In this document: piece after piece, positions 19,211 through 28,435 of the stretch
How the letters are laid out: every line of letters starts with the position of its first letter
Numbering within the stretch: position 1 is the first letter of the stretch
Source: Syntrophotalea acetylenica
Lineage (GTDB): Bacteria > Desulfobacterota > Desulfuromonadia > Desulfuromonadales > Syntrophotaleaceae
Assembly: GCF_001888165.1 (NCBI RefSeq)
Contig: NZ_CP015455.1
Span: 3,094,001 to 3,158,000 of the forward strand
DNA: 64,000 bases
Reading direction: 5' to 3'
Program-made: the position numbers and the translations under genes
The notes under the pieces: generated by a model
Told to the model about the DNA's origin: nothing
Databases searched by the model: none
What the model saw: only the letters and a program-made list of their open reading frames with translations

Positions 19211-20236
19211 ATGGTACAGATCATTCCGGTTGAAGAGGCTGTAGGCAAGATTTTATCCCACGATATCACCCGTATTGTGCCAGGTGAGTTCAAGGGTCGT
19301 GCCTTCAAAAAGGGTCATATGATCACGGATGAGGATGTACCAAAGCTCAAACAGCTCGGCAAGGACCACATCTATGTACTCAACCTCTGTGAGGGGTTGG
19401 TACACGAAAACCTCGCTGCAGAGCGCATCGCCAAAGCGATTTGTGGTCCTTGCCTGAAGTTCGGAGAGCCGAATCAGGGGAAAATCGAGCTGACGTCGCA
19501 ATTGAGCGGGTTGCTTAAAATCGATGTTTCACTGTTGCAAAAGCTCAATGAGATCCCGGACGTAACCATAGCGACCCTGCTGACCAATCAGCCGGTGTGC
19601 GTTGGAACAACGGTTGCCGGCACACGTATTATCCCGCTGTTTACCCGGGAAGAAAACCTGCTTCGATTGGAAGATGTCTGCCGACAGCACGCCCCCCTGA
19701 TTACGGTCAAACCCTTCCTGCCTTTTCGCGTGGGCCTGATCACAACAGGAACCGAGGTATTTCACGGCCGCATCCCGGACGGTTTCGGGCCTATCGTTCG
19801 CAGCAAGTTTAAAGCGATGGGGAGCGAAATCTATCGGCAGGATATTGTTCCTGATGAAATTCCCATTATTGCGGAAGCCATTAGCAGACAAGTCTCCGAG
19901 GGTGCGCAACTGGTGGTTCTTACCGGGGGGATGTCGGTCGATCCGGATGACCTCACGCCTGCCTCCATACGCGCCACGGGCGCCTCTGTCATCTCCTACG
20001 GTGCTCCTACATATCCCGGTGCCATGTTCATGCTGGCGGAACTGAACGGGGTCCCGATCCTGGGCCTCCCGGGTTGCACCATGTACCACAAAGCCACCAT
20101 CTTCGAGCTGGTAGTCACCCGCCTGCTGGCGGGCGAAAGAGTCACACGCTCCGACATTATCGCTTTGGGCCATGGAGGTCTTTGCGCTGGCTGCCAGAAT
20201 TGCCACTACCCCAACTGCGGATTCGGAAAGAGCTGA
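19211..20236 (+). CDS. molybdopterin-binding MoeA/MogA-like protein
   Basis: The 341-residue protein resembles the stand-alone molybdopterin-binding proteins that accompany molybdenum hydroxylases. An N-terminal MoeA-like segment (residues 1-60, containing KILSHDITRIVPGEFKG) is followed by the MoCF-type domain from about 175: LITTGTEVFHGRIPDG, LVVLTGGMSVDPDD and GVPILGLPGC. The C-terminus carries a Cys-rich tail (CAGCQNCHYPNCGFG) that could bind metal. It probably binds or inserts molybdopterin for the aldehyde oxidoreductase encoded next. The ATG at 19211 with GGGGAAAAG upstream was preferred to an earlier frame extension that would overlap the terminator. A true moeA lies at 57952. Confidence 0.85.
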   Translation: MVQIIPVEEAVGKILSHDITRIVPGEFKGRAFKKGHMITDEDVPKLKQLGKDHIYVLNLCEGLVHENLAAERIAKAICGPCLKFGEPNQGKIELTSQLSGLLKIDVSLLQKLNEIPDVTIATLLTNQPVCVGTTVAGTRIIPLFTREENLLRLEDVCRQHAPLITVKPFLPFRVGLITTGTEVFHGRIPDGFGPIVRSKFKAMGSEIYRQDIVPDEIPIIAEAISRQVSEGAQLVVLTGGMSVDPDDLTPASIRATGASVISYGAPTYPGAMFMLAELNGVPILGLPGCTMYHKATIFELVVTRLLAGERVTRSDIIALGHGGLCAGCQNCHYPNCGFGKS

Positions 20237-20343
20237 GAGTTCGCAAAAACGGGAGCATTCGCTTCTAACCGGTTTTTGTTCGGGGTTCCCCGGGGCTTCC
20301 GGAAGGACACTAACTGAAAACGACAACAAGGAGGAAAACAGGA

Positions 20344-23118
20344 ATGATCAAAAAGGTACTGAATGTCAACGGCATCGACCGTACCCTGATCGTCGATCAG
20401 GAAGCGTTGCTGTGCGACGTACTGCGCAAACAGTTGCAGCTGACCGGCACCAAGGTCGGGTGCGGAACCGGCGTGTGTGGCGCCTGCAACGTCATTGTTG
20501 ACGGCAAACTGGTGCGTTCTTGCGTGACCAAGATGAAGCGGATTCCGAACCTCGCAAAAATCACCACCATCGAGGGTATCGGATCGCCCCTGAATCTGCA
20601 TCCCATCCAGAAGGCTTTCATCTTTCATGGCGCCATCCAGTGCGGCTTCTGCACCCCCGGCTTCGTTGTGTCGACCAAGGTTCTGCTCGACCAGAATCCC
20701 AACCCGACCCGCGAACAAGTCCGCGACTGGTTCCAGAAGCATCGCAACGCCTGCCGCTGCACCGGCTACATCATGATCGTCAACGCAGTCATGGATGCGG
20801 CCAAGGTGCTGCGCGGAGAAATGCCCGTGTCCGCCATCGAGTACAAAACTCCCGCCGATGGCAAGGTCTATGGCACCTGCATGCCGCGGCCGACATCGGT
20901 GGCCAAGGCCTGCGGCCTGTGGGACTTCGGCGAGGACATGCGCCAGCAGCTGCCTGAGAACACCCTGGAATGCGCCCTGGTACAGCCGGAAGTTTCCCAT
21001 GCCATCATTAAGGGCATCGATACCTCCGAGGCCGAAAAAATGCCCGGCGTAGTCAAAGTCGTCACCCACAAGGACGTCAAGGGCAAGAACCGCATTACCG
21101 GCCTGATCACCTTCCCCACCAACAAAGGCGACGGCTGGGATCGTCCGATTCTGAACGATGAAAAAATCTTCCAGTATGGTGACGTTGTTGCCATCGTCTG
21201 CGCCGATACGCGGGAGAACGCCAAAGCGGCGGCGGCCAAGGTCAAGGTTGATCTGGAAGTGCTGCCCTCCTATATGAACGCCATCGCGGCCAAGGCCGAG
21301 GACGCTATCGAGATTCACCCCGGCACTCCCAACGTATATTATGACTGCATCATCAAAAAAGGCGAAGAAACCAAGCCGATCTTTGAAAAAGCCGCCCACG
21401 TGGCCGAGGGCTATTACTACCTGCAGCGCCAGCCGCATATGCCCATCGAGCCCGACGTCGGCTTCGCCTACATCGACGACGACAAGCGAGTGATTGTGCA
21501 TTCCAAGTCCATCGGCATCCATTTGCACCACGCAATGATCTGCCCGGGGCTGGGCCTCGAGCCCGAACAACTGGTGCTCATCCAGAACCCCACCGGCGCC
21601 ACCTTCGGCTACAAATTCAGCCCGACCATGGAAGCCTTGGTCGCCGTGGCCACCATGGCTACCGGCCGCCCCTGCTTCCTCGGTTACGACTGGGCCCAGC
21701 AGCAGTTCTACACCGGCAAGCGTTCGCCGGCATTCCTGAATGTACGCCTTGCCGCTGACGAGGAAGGCAATTTCCTGGGCTTGGAAAGCGACTGGGATCT
21801 GGACCATGGCCCCTATTCCGAATTCGGCGACCTGGTAACCGTGCGACAGGCCCAGTTCTGCGGCGCCGGTTATGACATCAGAAATATCCGCGGCCACGGC
21901 CGCACCGTCTGCACCAACCACGGCTGGGGCTCGGCCTTCCGCGCTTACGGTTCCCCCCAGGCGTTCATGGCTTCCGAGTCGCTGGTCGACGAACTGGCCA
22001 AGCAGATGGGCGTGGACCCCTTCGAATTGCGCTACAAAAACCTGTATCGCGAAGGCGCCACCACGCCGACCGGCCAGGAACCCGAAGTGCTGTGCTTCCC
22101 GGAGATGTTCGACATCCTGCGGCCCAAGTACAAGGCAGCCGTGGAACGTGCCAAGCGTGAATCCACCGACACCAAGAAACGTGGCGTCGGCATCTCCCTC
22201 GGTATCTATGGCTGCGGTCTCGACGGACCGGATACCTCCGGTGCCTGGGCGCAGCTGGAAAAAGACGGCAGCGTAACCATCGGCAATGCCTGGGAATGCC
22301 ACGGTCAGGGCGCGGACATGGGTACAGTGGCCTTCGCGCATCATACCCTGCGTCCCCTCGGCCTGTCGGCCGATCAGATTAATCTGTGCATGAACGATAC
22401 CAGCCTGACCCCCAACAGCGGCCCTTCCGGCGGCAGCCGCCAGAACGTGGTTACCGGCAACGCCATCCACTCGGCCTGTACCAACCTGCTGAACGCCATG
22501 CGCAAGAGCGACGGCAGCTTCCGCACCTACGACGAAATGGTCGCGGATGGCAAGGAGCTCAAATACGAAGGCACCTGGACAACGCCCTGCACGCACATGG
22601 ACCTCGATACCCAGCAGGGCAAGCCTTTCTGCATCTACATGTACGCGCTGTTTATGGCCGAGGTCGAAGTGGACGTTACCACCGGCAAGGTTGACGTGCT
22701 CAAGATGACCTATGTCGGCGACAACGGCACCATTACCAACCGTCTGGTGGTTGACGGGCAGGTCTATGGTGGCCTTGCCCAGGGTATCGGCCTGGCCCTG
22801 ACCGAAGATTTCGAGTTTATCAAGAAGCACTCGAATATGGTCGGAGCCGGCTTCCCCTACATCAAGGATATCACCGACGATATGGAGCTGATCTATATCG
22901 AAACACCGCGCAAGGACGGAGCCTTCGGCCAGGCCGGCGTCGGAGAAGGTCCGCTCACCTCGCCGCACGTGTCGATCGTCAATGCCATCGACAACGCCTG
23001 TGGGGTGCGTATCCGCCATCTCCCCGTGTATCCTGAAAAAGTGCTGGCCGCCCTCAAGTCGGAGAAAAAATCCTTCGATGTCGAGGACGCATTTGCCGGC
23101 GGATTCTTCACCGAGTAA
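20344..23118 (+). CDS. mop: molybdenum aldehyde oxidoreductase (xanthine oxidase family, Mop type)
   Basis: The 924-residue single-chain enzyme matches the Desulfovibrio gigas aldehyde oxidoreductase in architecture. It oxidises aldehydes to carboxylic acids at a molybdopterin-cytosine-dinucleotide centre and passes electrons through two [2Fe-2S] clusters. Cysteines fall at the same positions as in that enzyme: 40, 45, 48, 60 for the plant-ferredoxin-like cluster and 100, 103, 137, 139 for the second. The molybdenum domains follow from about 200, with GPSGGSRQ near 696 and the catalytic glutamate at 868 in GVGEGPLTSPH. No FAD domain is present. AAGGAGG precedes the ATG. A hairpin and a terminator separate it from the accessory genes. 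Confidence 0.95.
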   Translation: MIKKVLNVNGIDRTLIVDQEALLCDVLRKQLQLTGTKVGCGTGVCGACNVIVDGKLVRSCVTKMKRIPNLAKITTIEGIGSPLNLHPIQKAFIFHGAIQCGFCTPGFVVSTKVLLDQNPNPTREQVRDWFQKHRNACRCTGYIMIVNAVMDAAKVLRGEMPVSAIEYKTPADGKVYGTCMPRPTSVAKACGLWDFGEDMRQQLPENTLECALVQPEVSHAIIKGIDTSEAEKMPGVVKVVTHKDVKGKNRITGLITFPTNKGDGWDRPILNDEKIFQYGDVVAIVCADTRENAKAAAAKVKVDLEVLPSYMNAIAAKAEDAIEIHPGTPNVYYDCIIKKGEETKPIFEKAAHVAEGYYYLQRQPHMPIEPDVGFAYIDDDKRVIVHSKSIGIHLHHAMICPGLGLEPEQLVLIQNPTGATFGYKFSPTMEALVAVATMATGRPCFLGYDWAQQQFYTGKRSPAFLNVRLAADEEGNFLGLESDWDLDHGPYSEFGDLVTVRQAQFCGAGYDIRNIRGHGRTVCTNHGWGSAFRAYGSPQAFMASESLVDELAKQMGVDPFELRYKNLYREGATTPTGQEPEVLCFPEMFDILRPKYKAAVERAKRESTDTKKRGVGISLGIYGCGLDGPDTSGAWAQLEKDGSVTIGNAWECHGQGADMGTVAFAHHTLRPLGLSADQINLCMNDTSLTPNSGPSGGSRQNVVTGNAIHSACTNLLNAMRKSDGSFRTYDEMVADGKELKYEGTWTTPCTHMDLDTQQGKPFCIYMYALFMAEVEVDVTTGKVDVLKMTYVGDNGTITNRLVVDGQVYGGLAQGIGLALTEDFEFIKKHSNMVGAGFPYIKDITDDMELIYIETPRKDGAFGQAGVGEGPLTSPHVSIVNAIDNACGVRIRHLPVYPEKVLAALKSEKKSFDVEDAFAGGFFTE

Positions 23119-23129
23119 CACCTGCCACG

Positions 23130-23155
23130 GCGGGCCCGGCTTGAGCCGGGCCCGC
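23130..23155 (+). terminator. strong GC hairpin after mop
   Basis: GCGGGCCCGGC (23130-23140) pairs perfectly with GCCGGGCCCGC (23145-23155) around TTGA. No T-run follows, so it may stabilise the mop transcript end or act as a pause rather than a full terminator. Confidence 0.6.
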
Positions 23156-23200
23156 ATGGGTTGCGATGACTTTGCGGCAAACATGAAAAGTTTAGTATTC

Positions 23201-23240
23201 GATGGAGGGGATGTCCCATGGAGCCCCTCCATCGTCTTTT
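23201..23240 (+). terminator. rho-independent terminator between mop and its accessory genes
   Basis: GATGGAGGGG (23201-23210) pairs with CCCCTCCATC (23224-23233), followed by GTCTTTTCTTT. It makes mop expression separable from the downstream accessory operon. Confidence 0.8.
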
Positions 23241-23302
23241 CTTTGATCCTGACAGTTTAACCTCTAGGTTTGGTCGACCGCCAAACCCCGCGAGAGCGAC
23301 GG

Positions 23303-25651
23303 ATGGAAAAACAAGAACTTACAGCCTGGGAACAGAGATGCATTCAGGACGAGGCGCCAGCTTGTACCAGTGCCTGTCCTATCCACGTCGATGTACGGCA
23401 GTTTGTTCAGCAGATAGGGCAGGAAAACTGGAAGGGCGCCCTGGACACCCTGGCCCGCACCATGCCCTTTCCGCGGATTCTGGCGCACATATGCGATCAC
23501 CCCTGTGAAGAGCACTGCAAGCGTCGCCAGGCCGGCGGCGCCATTGCCATTGGCGCTCTGGAACGGGCCTGCATCCAGCATGCGCAAAACTGGCGACCCA
23601 AAGCCGTCATGGCGCAGAAACGCGCACATGTCGCCGTGGTTGGCAGTTCGCTCAGCAGCCTGACCGCAGCCTGGGATCTGCTCACAAAAGGCTATGCCGT
23701 CACCATAATCGAGCCGCAACAGCGCCTTGGCGGACGCCTGTGGGAGTTGCCGGAGGAACTGCTTCCCCGGGCTATCCTTGACCAGGACCTGCAGGCTCTG
23801 AACGCCCTGAGAGCAACGGTGGAACTGGCTGCGAAATGCGACGGCGAACGATGTCTGGAGCGACTGCAGGCTGAATTTGACGCCGTGTATATCGGCTTCG
23901 ACCACGATCTGGGCAAGGCCTTTCCCGAGCTGCGCGATGATTCGGGCCGTTTTATTTCAAACCTGCCCCTGATGACCACGGTGTGTCAGAATGTTTTTGC
24001 CGGCGGCATCGCGCCCGATGGGGAAGCCTGCTCCAACATCATGCAGGTACTTGACGGTCGCCGCGGCGCGACTTCCATAGACCGCTACCTGGCAAAAGTC
24101 GCTCTTACCTATGGCCGAGATGGTGAAGGGCCCCATGATACGCGTTTGTTCACCAACCTGACGGGCATCGAAGCACAAGCGCCGCTATTGTCATCCGACG
24201 AAACCGAACCTGCCACCGACGACGATGCCGTAAAAGAGGCGCGGCGCTGCATACAGTGCGAGTGTCTTGAATGCGTAAAGGTCTGCGATTATCTGCGCCA
24301 GGCCAAAAGTTATCCCAAAAAATACGCCCGCCAGATCTACAACAACGAGCGGGTGATTTTTGGCAGTGCCCATACCAAAAACCAGTTTGTAAATTCCTGC
24401 AGTCTTTGTGGGCTGTGCGCGGCTGTCTGTCCGACCAACTTTTCCATGGGCGAGTTGTCCCTGCAAGCGCGTCGCACCATGGTGGAGCAGAACTCCATGC
24501 CGGCCTCGTTTCACGAGTTCGCCCTGCAGGACATGGCCTTCAGCAACAGCGACAAATTCGCCCTGTGCCGCCATCAACCACGGCACAACAGCAGCAGATA
24601 CCTGTACTTTCCCAGTTGTCAGCTGTGCTCCACCTGTCCTGGTGAAGTGCTGGACTCCTATGCATACCTGTGCGATCACCTGACCGGTGGCGTCGGTATC
24701 TGGCTGGGCTGCTGCGGTGCGCCGGCGCTGTGGGCCGGCCAGGAAGAGCTTTTCAAACAAGCCCTGACGGCCATGCGGGACCAGTGGTGCGAAATGGGCC
24801 TGCCCAAAATTATTGTCGCCTGCAGCAGTTGTCAACAGCTTCTGGAAAAACATTTACCCGACATCGAAACCATTTCATTATGGTCCCTGGTCGATACCGA
24901 CACGTTGGCATCACGCGGCCAGACAACTAACCACACCGCCACGCCTCGAACACTGGCAATCGTCGATCCCTGCAGCAGCCGTCACAACCATGCCGGCCAG
25001 CAGACAGTCAGGAAACTGGTGCGGGATCTGGGCTTCCGCATCGAGGAGTTGCCATTGCACGGGGAAGAAGCAGAATGTTGCGGTTATGGCGGGTTGATGT
25101 TCAACACCAACCCGCGACTGGCAAGGGAGATCGTGAACCGTCGCGCCCAGGACAGCCCGTGCGACTACCTGGCCTATTGCGGCATGTGCCGGGACAACTT
25201 CGCCGCGACCGGCAAACGTACGGCGCACCTCATCGAGCTGCTTTTTTCCGGTCCGGGAAAAGGCGATCCGGCGGCACGCGGCTGGATTTCCTGGTCAGAG
25301 CGACGGGCCAATCGCAGCAAGATAAAAACACACCTGCTCCAGACCCGGTGGAACGAAAACGCTACCCGGACGGATTCGGAAAACAAAATGATCCTGCACA
25401 TGTCACCCGAGATCCAAAGGCGCATTGATGAGCGCCGCATACTGGAAGATGACATCCAGCGCGTTATCGCCCATGCCGAGAAAACAGGTCAGCGTCTGAT
25501 CGACAAGCGCAACGGGAACTTCCGGGCCTGCCAGGCACTGGAAAATGTTACCTTCTGGGTGGAGTACGCTCCCGAAGATCAGGGCTTCACGGTCTACAAT
25601 GCCTACAGTCATCGGATGAAAATCAAGGGAGTCAAGCATGATACCGCCTGA
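23303..25651 (+). CDS. FAD/Fe-S/CCG-domain fusion oxidoreductase, partner of Mop (DVU_1558-like)
   Basis: The 782-residue protein combines three electron-transfer modules. Residues 1-120 resemble the GltD N-terminal Fe-S region (ACTSACPIHVDVRQF, CDHPCEEHCKR). About 120-310 is a GltD-like flavoprotein fold in which the dinucleotide loop reads VGSSLSSLTAA instead of the usual GxGxxG. Residues 320-400 carry ferredoxin-like Cys motifs (CIQCECLECVKVC; CSLCGLCAAVCP). From 440 come two CCG modules (CCGAPALW and CCGYGG) of the heterodisulfide reductase B type. The last 90 residues are a separate charged domain of unknown function. It probably moves electrons from the aldehyde oxidoreductase. The start is the ATG at 23303; a TTG at 23270 is the alternative. 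Confidence 0.85.
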   Translation: MEKQELTAWEQRCIQDEAPACTSACPIHVDVRQFVQQIGQENWKGALDTLARTMPFPRILAHICDHPCEEHCKRRQAGGAIAIGALERACIQHAQNWRPKAVMAQKRAHVAVVGSSLSSLTAAWDLLTKGYAVTIIEPQQRLGGRLWELPEELLPRAILDQDLQALNALRATVELAAKCDGERCLERLQAEFDAVYIGFDHDLGKAFPELRDDSGRFISNLPLMTTVCQNVFAGGIAPDGEACSNIMQVLDGRRGATSIDRYLAKVALTYGRDGEGPHDTRLFTNLTGIEAQAPLLSSDETEPATDDDAVKEARRCIQCECLECVKVCDYLRQAKSYPKKYARQIYNNERVIFGSAHTKNQFVNSCSLCGLCAAVCPTNFSMGELSLQARRTMVEQNSMPASFHEFALQDMAFSNSDKFALCRHQPRHNSSRYLYFPSCQLCSTCPGEVLDSYAYLCDHLTGGVGIWLGCCGAPALWAGQEELFKQALTAMRDQWCEMGLPKIIVACSSCQQLLEKHLPDIETISLWSLVDTDTLASRGQTTNHTATPRTLAIVDPCSSRHNHAGQQTVRKLVRDLGFRIEELPLHGEEAECCGYGGLMFNTNPRLAREIVNRRAQDSPCDYLAYCGMCRDNFAATGKRTAHLIELLFSGPGKGDPAARGWISWSERRANRSKIKTHLLQTRWNENATRTDSENKMILHMSPEIQRRIDERRILEDDIQRVIAHAEKTGQRLIDKRNGNFRACQALENVTFWVEYAPEDQGFTVYNAYSHRMKIKGVKHDTA

Positions 25652-25841
25652 AGAAGCAGAAGCCTGGATCTGCGCCAAATGCGGAGCGCCACTGAAAATT
25701 CTCAAGGTGGAGTTCAGTTACATGAAGGGAAATTTCACCGTTGACCTGCCGGCCTGTGCCGGATGCGGAATGGTTCTGGTCACGGAAGATCTTGCTCTCG
25801 GGAAAATGGCCGAGGTGGAACGCATTCTTGAGGACAAATAG
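25638..25841 (+). CDS. small CxxC-CxxC protein of the Mop cluster (DVU_1557-like redox protein)
   Basis: The 67-residue protein has CAKCG near residue 12 and CAGCG near 40, the spacing of a single zinc ribbon or rubredoxin-like site. The start overlaps the preceding gene by 14 bases, and a ribosome site GGAG lies before it. Small proteins of this type accompany mop and the large fusion protein in Desulfovibrio-type clusters. Its role (redox carrier or metal site) is not established. Confidence 0.75.
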   Translation: MIPPEEAEAWICAKCGAPLKILKVEFSYMKGNFTVDLPACAGCGMVLVTEDLALGKMAEVERILEDK

Positions 25842-25857
25842 CGTCGACCCGTGTTGC

Positions 25858-26577
25858 ATGGCAGAACCGCCGCGGCTCTACGAATCGGCTCTTGTGCGCC
25901 AGGCCACCGGAAATACGATTCGTCCCGGAGGCCTGACCCTCTTGCAGCGCGCCATGGAACTCTGCGCCATGGCCAGCGGGGCGCGGGTGCTGGACGTCGG
26001 CTGCGGTACGGGCGCCAGCACAACATACCTGAGACATCGATATCAGTTGCGAGCGGCAGGGGTGGATCTTTCCGCCAAACTCCTCTTGGAAGGATCAGTG
26101 ACAGTTCCGGGTCTGCCACTGATCCGGGGGAGAGCGGAATACCTCCCCTGCCGAAACGCATGTCTCGACGGACTGGTATGTGAGTGCGTTCTATCCCTGC
26201 TACCCGACAGCCATGCGACCCTGTGCGAATTCAACCGGGTTCTGAAACCTAGCGCCAGGCTGATTGTCAGCGATCTATACCGGCGCGCGCCGGATGAAAA
26301 CGGGCAGGCTGAGGTATCCGTACCCTGCTGCGTCGCAAGCGCCCGAAGCCATTCGTTCATTCGGAAGCAGGTGCTTTCGGCAGGTTTCGAGTTGCAGCTT
26401 TGGGAAGACCACTCTTATCTGCTTGGCAATCTGGCGGCTCGACTGATACTGGATCATGGTTCCCTGCAAGCGTTTTGGGTAAAGGTTTTCGGCGAGACGG
26501 CGGGCCAGGAGATAGCGCACGCCGTGGCGGCCTCCCGCCCTGGATATTTTCTGATGATTGCGCAAAAACGGATTTGA
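25858..26577 (+). CDS. class I SAM-dependent methyltransferase of the Mop cluster (DVU_1556-like)
   Basis: The 239-residue protein has the class I methyltransferase fold. Motif I is VLDVGCGTGAST near residues 44-55, the acidic end of strand 2 is GVDLSAK near 68-74, and motif II falls at LVCECVLSLLPD. It belongs to the Methyltransf_11-like group, and its substrate is unknown. The ATG at 25858 gives the usual N-terminal helix; a longer frame would overlap the previous gene and is not protein-like. It is followed by the C-GCAxxG-C-C gene after 10 bases. Confidence 0.85.
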   Translation: MAEPPRLYESALVRQATGNTIRPGGLTLLQRAMELCAMASGARVLDVGCGTGASTTYLRHRYQLRAAGVDLSAKLLLEGSVTVPGLPLIRGRAEYLPCRNACLDGLVCECVLSLLPDSHATLCEFNRVLKPSARLIVSDLYRRAPDENGQAEVSVPCCVASARSHSFIRKQVLSAGFELQLWEDHSYLLGNLAARLILDHGSLQAFWVKVFGETAGQEIAHAVAASRPGYFLMIAQKRI

Positions 26578-26587
26578 AGGAGACGGG

Positions 26588-27037
26588 ATGATGCTTGAAA
26601 ATACAATGCGTATGTTTGAACTGGCCGAAAAAGGTTATTACTGCAGCCAGATACTGTTGTCTCTTGCCCTGGACAGCTGTGGCCGAACCAATCCCGACCT
26701 GATCAGAACCATGGCCGGGCTTGCGCACGGTGCGGGTTTCGGTGCCGGCACCTGCGGCGCTCTGACTGGCGGCTGTTGTCTGCTCGCTTTCTATTCCGCC
26801 AAGGGCAGCGATACGGAAGAAGAGACCGAGCTTTTCATGGGCATGCGCCAGCAACTGACCGAATGGTTCATTGAATCCGTCGGCGAGCAGTATGGTGGCG
26901 TCGACTGTGAAACCATCGTCGGAGACGGCGCGGACAAACAGATTCGCTGCGGACAGATTGTCGGGGCGGTTTATGCCAAGGCACGGGATATCCTGACCCG
27001 TAACGGTTTTGACATGTCGATTTGCAAACAGGACTGA
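26588..27037 (+). CDS. C-GCAxxG-C-C family protein (DVU_1555-like)
   Basis: The 149-residue protein contains the family pattern: Cys in GYYCSQ near residue 19, TCGALTGGCC near 55-64, a Cys in GGVDCETI near 105, and one near 120 (IRCGQI). These cysteines probably bind a metal cluster or form redox disulfides. Members often sit beside oxidoreductases, and the biochemical function is unknown. RBS AAGGAGA precedes ATG 26588. It lies between the methyltransferase and the radical SAM gene of the accessory operon. Confidence 0.85.
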   Translation: MMLENTMRMFELAEKGYYCSQILLSLALDSCGRTNPDLIRTMAGLAHGAGFGAGTCGALTGGCCLLAFYSAKGSDTEEETELFMGMRQQLTEWFIESVGEQYGGVDCETIVGDGADKQIRCGQIVGAVYAKARDILTRNGFDMSICKQD

Positions 27038-27044
27038 CACCATT

Positions 27045-28435
27045 ATGTCGATGCCACTGGAAACCGCCAGCCTGTGCCCTTACTGCCTGCGCCGGGTACC
27101 CGCCCGCCGGATTTTTAGCGGAAATGACGTGCAGCTGGTAAAAGAGTGCCCCGAGCACGGCCGGACAAGTACCGTTATCTGGCGCGGAACGCCGTCCATG
27201 CCGACCTGGCGACGCCCCAAAACACCCTCCCGGCCGCCGGTCTGTTTTACAGAAAGCAAACACGGTTGCCCCTTCGACTGCGGACTTTGTCCCGACCATG
27301 GCCAGCACAGTTGCTCCGCCCTTCTGGAAATAACCCAGCGCTGCAACCTGCACTGCCCGGTCTGCTTTGCCGACAGTGGTGACACCGGGACTGCTGATCC
27401 GGATCTTGAAACAATCGAATCATGGTACCGTTCAGTGCGGCATGCCTGCGGTGATCACATTGCCGTTCAGCTCTCCGGGGGGGAACCGACCGTGCGTCAG
27501 GATCTGCCGGAAATCATCGCCGCGGGGCGTCGCCATGGCTTCAGCTTCCTTCAACTCAATACTAACGGCCTGCGGGTGGCAAAAGACCCGAATTATGCAC
27601 GGCAACTCAAGGAAGCAGGGCTCGCCACCATGTTTCTGCAATTCGACGGCACCGATGATACCATCTATCGGAAACTGCGAGGCCGCGATCTGCTGGAAAT
27701 AAAGTTGCGTGCCATTGATCATGCCGTGGCCGCGCGGTTGGGTGTGGTGCTGGTGCCGACCATCGTGCCCCGGGTCAACACGCAAAACATTGGCGACATC
27801 CTTCGTTTTGGCCTGGAGCGCAGTCCGGGAGTGCGCGGCGTGCATTTTCAGCCAATCAGCTATTTCGGCCGGTTCCCCTACCCCCCTCGGATGAAGACCG
27901 CATTACGCTGCCGGAAATTCTGCAGGCCATTGAGCGCCAGTCAGGCGGCGACATGCGCGTCGATCATTTTGCCCCGCCCGGCTGTGAGCATTCCCTGTGT
28001 TCTTTTCACGGCAACTTCGTGTCATTGCCGGACGGCCGACTGCACGCGCTTACAGACCCATCTTCAAGCTGCTGCTGCAAGCCAATCGTGGCGGCAGAAG
28101 GTGCCAGGAAATCAACGGCTTTTCTTACCCGACAGTGGGCCGCGCCCGAATCCGCCACAGAGCAGAAGAAAAAAACCGGAACAGAAGCCTGCGGTTGCGA
28201 GCCGGCAGCATCCGACCTGGACGATTTTCTGCAAAGGGTCAAAACCCATACCTTCGCCGTTTCGGCAATGGCTTTTCAGGACGCCTGGAACGTTGACCTT
28301 GAGCGCACCCGCAATTGCTGTATTCATGTGGTCGCGCCCGATGGTCGCCTCGTCCCTTTCTGCCTGTATAACCTGACTTCAGCCGAGGGCAAAACTCTTT
28401 ATCGTGGTCACAATCGTGCAGATGTCGCCCATTGA
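27045..28435 (+). pseudogene. radical SAM protein of the Mop cluster (TrsS/DVU_1554-like), one frameshift
   Basis: The first frame encodes an N-terminal Cys-rich module (CPYC near residue 8; CPFDCGLCPDH near 75) and a radical SAM core with CNLHCPVC near 100-107 and SGGEPTVRQD. Homology stops after FGRFPYPP. The continuation (SDEDRITLPEIL, SLCSFHGNF, SSCCCKP, ACGCEP) lies in another frame and ends at 28435. One extra C in the run 27881-27886 joins the halves into a protein of about 463 residues. This is probably a homopolymer under-call. The reaction is unknown: relatives accompany molybdenum aldehyde oxidoreductases and some are annotated as selenoproteins, but I see no in-frame TGA here. The restored stop overlaps the next gene. 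Confidence 0.8.

Noticed and set aside
27009-28435. Selenocysteine readthrough to explain the broken radical SAM frame
   Set aside because: The break is a change of frame at a C run, not an in-frame TGA.
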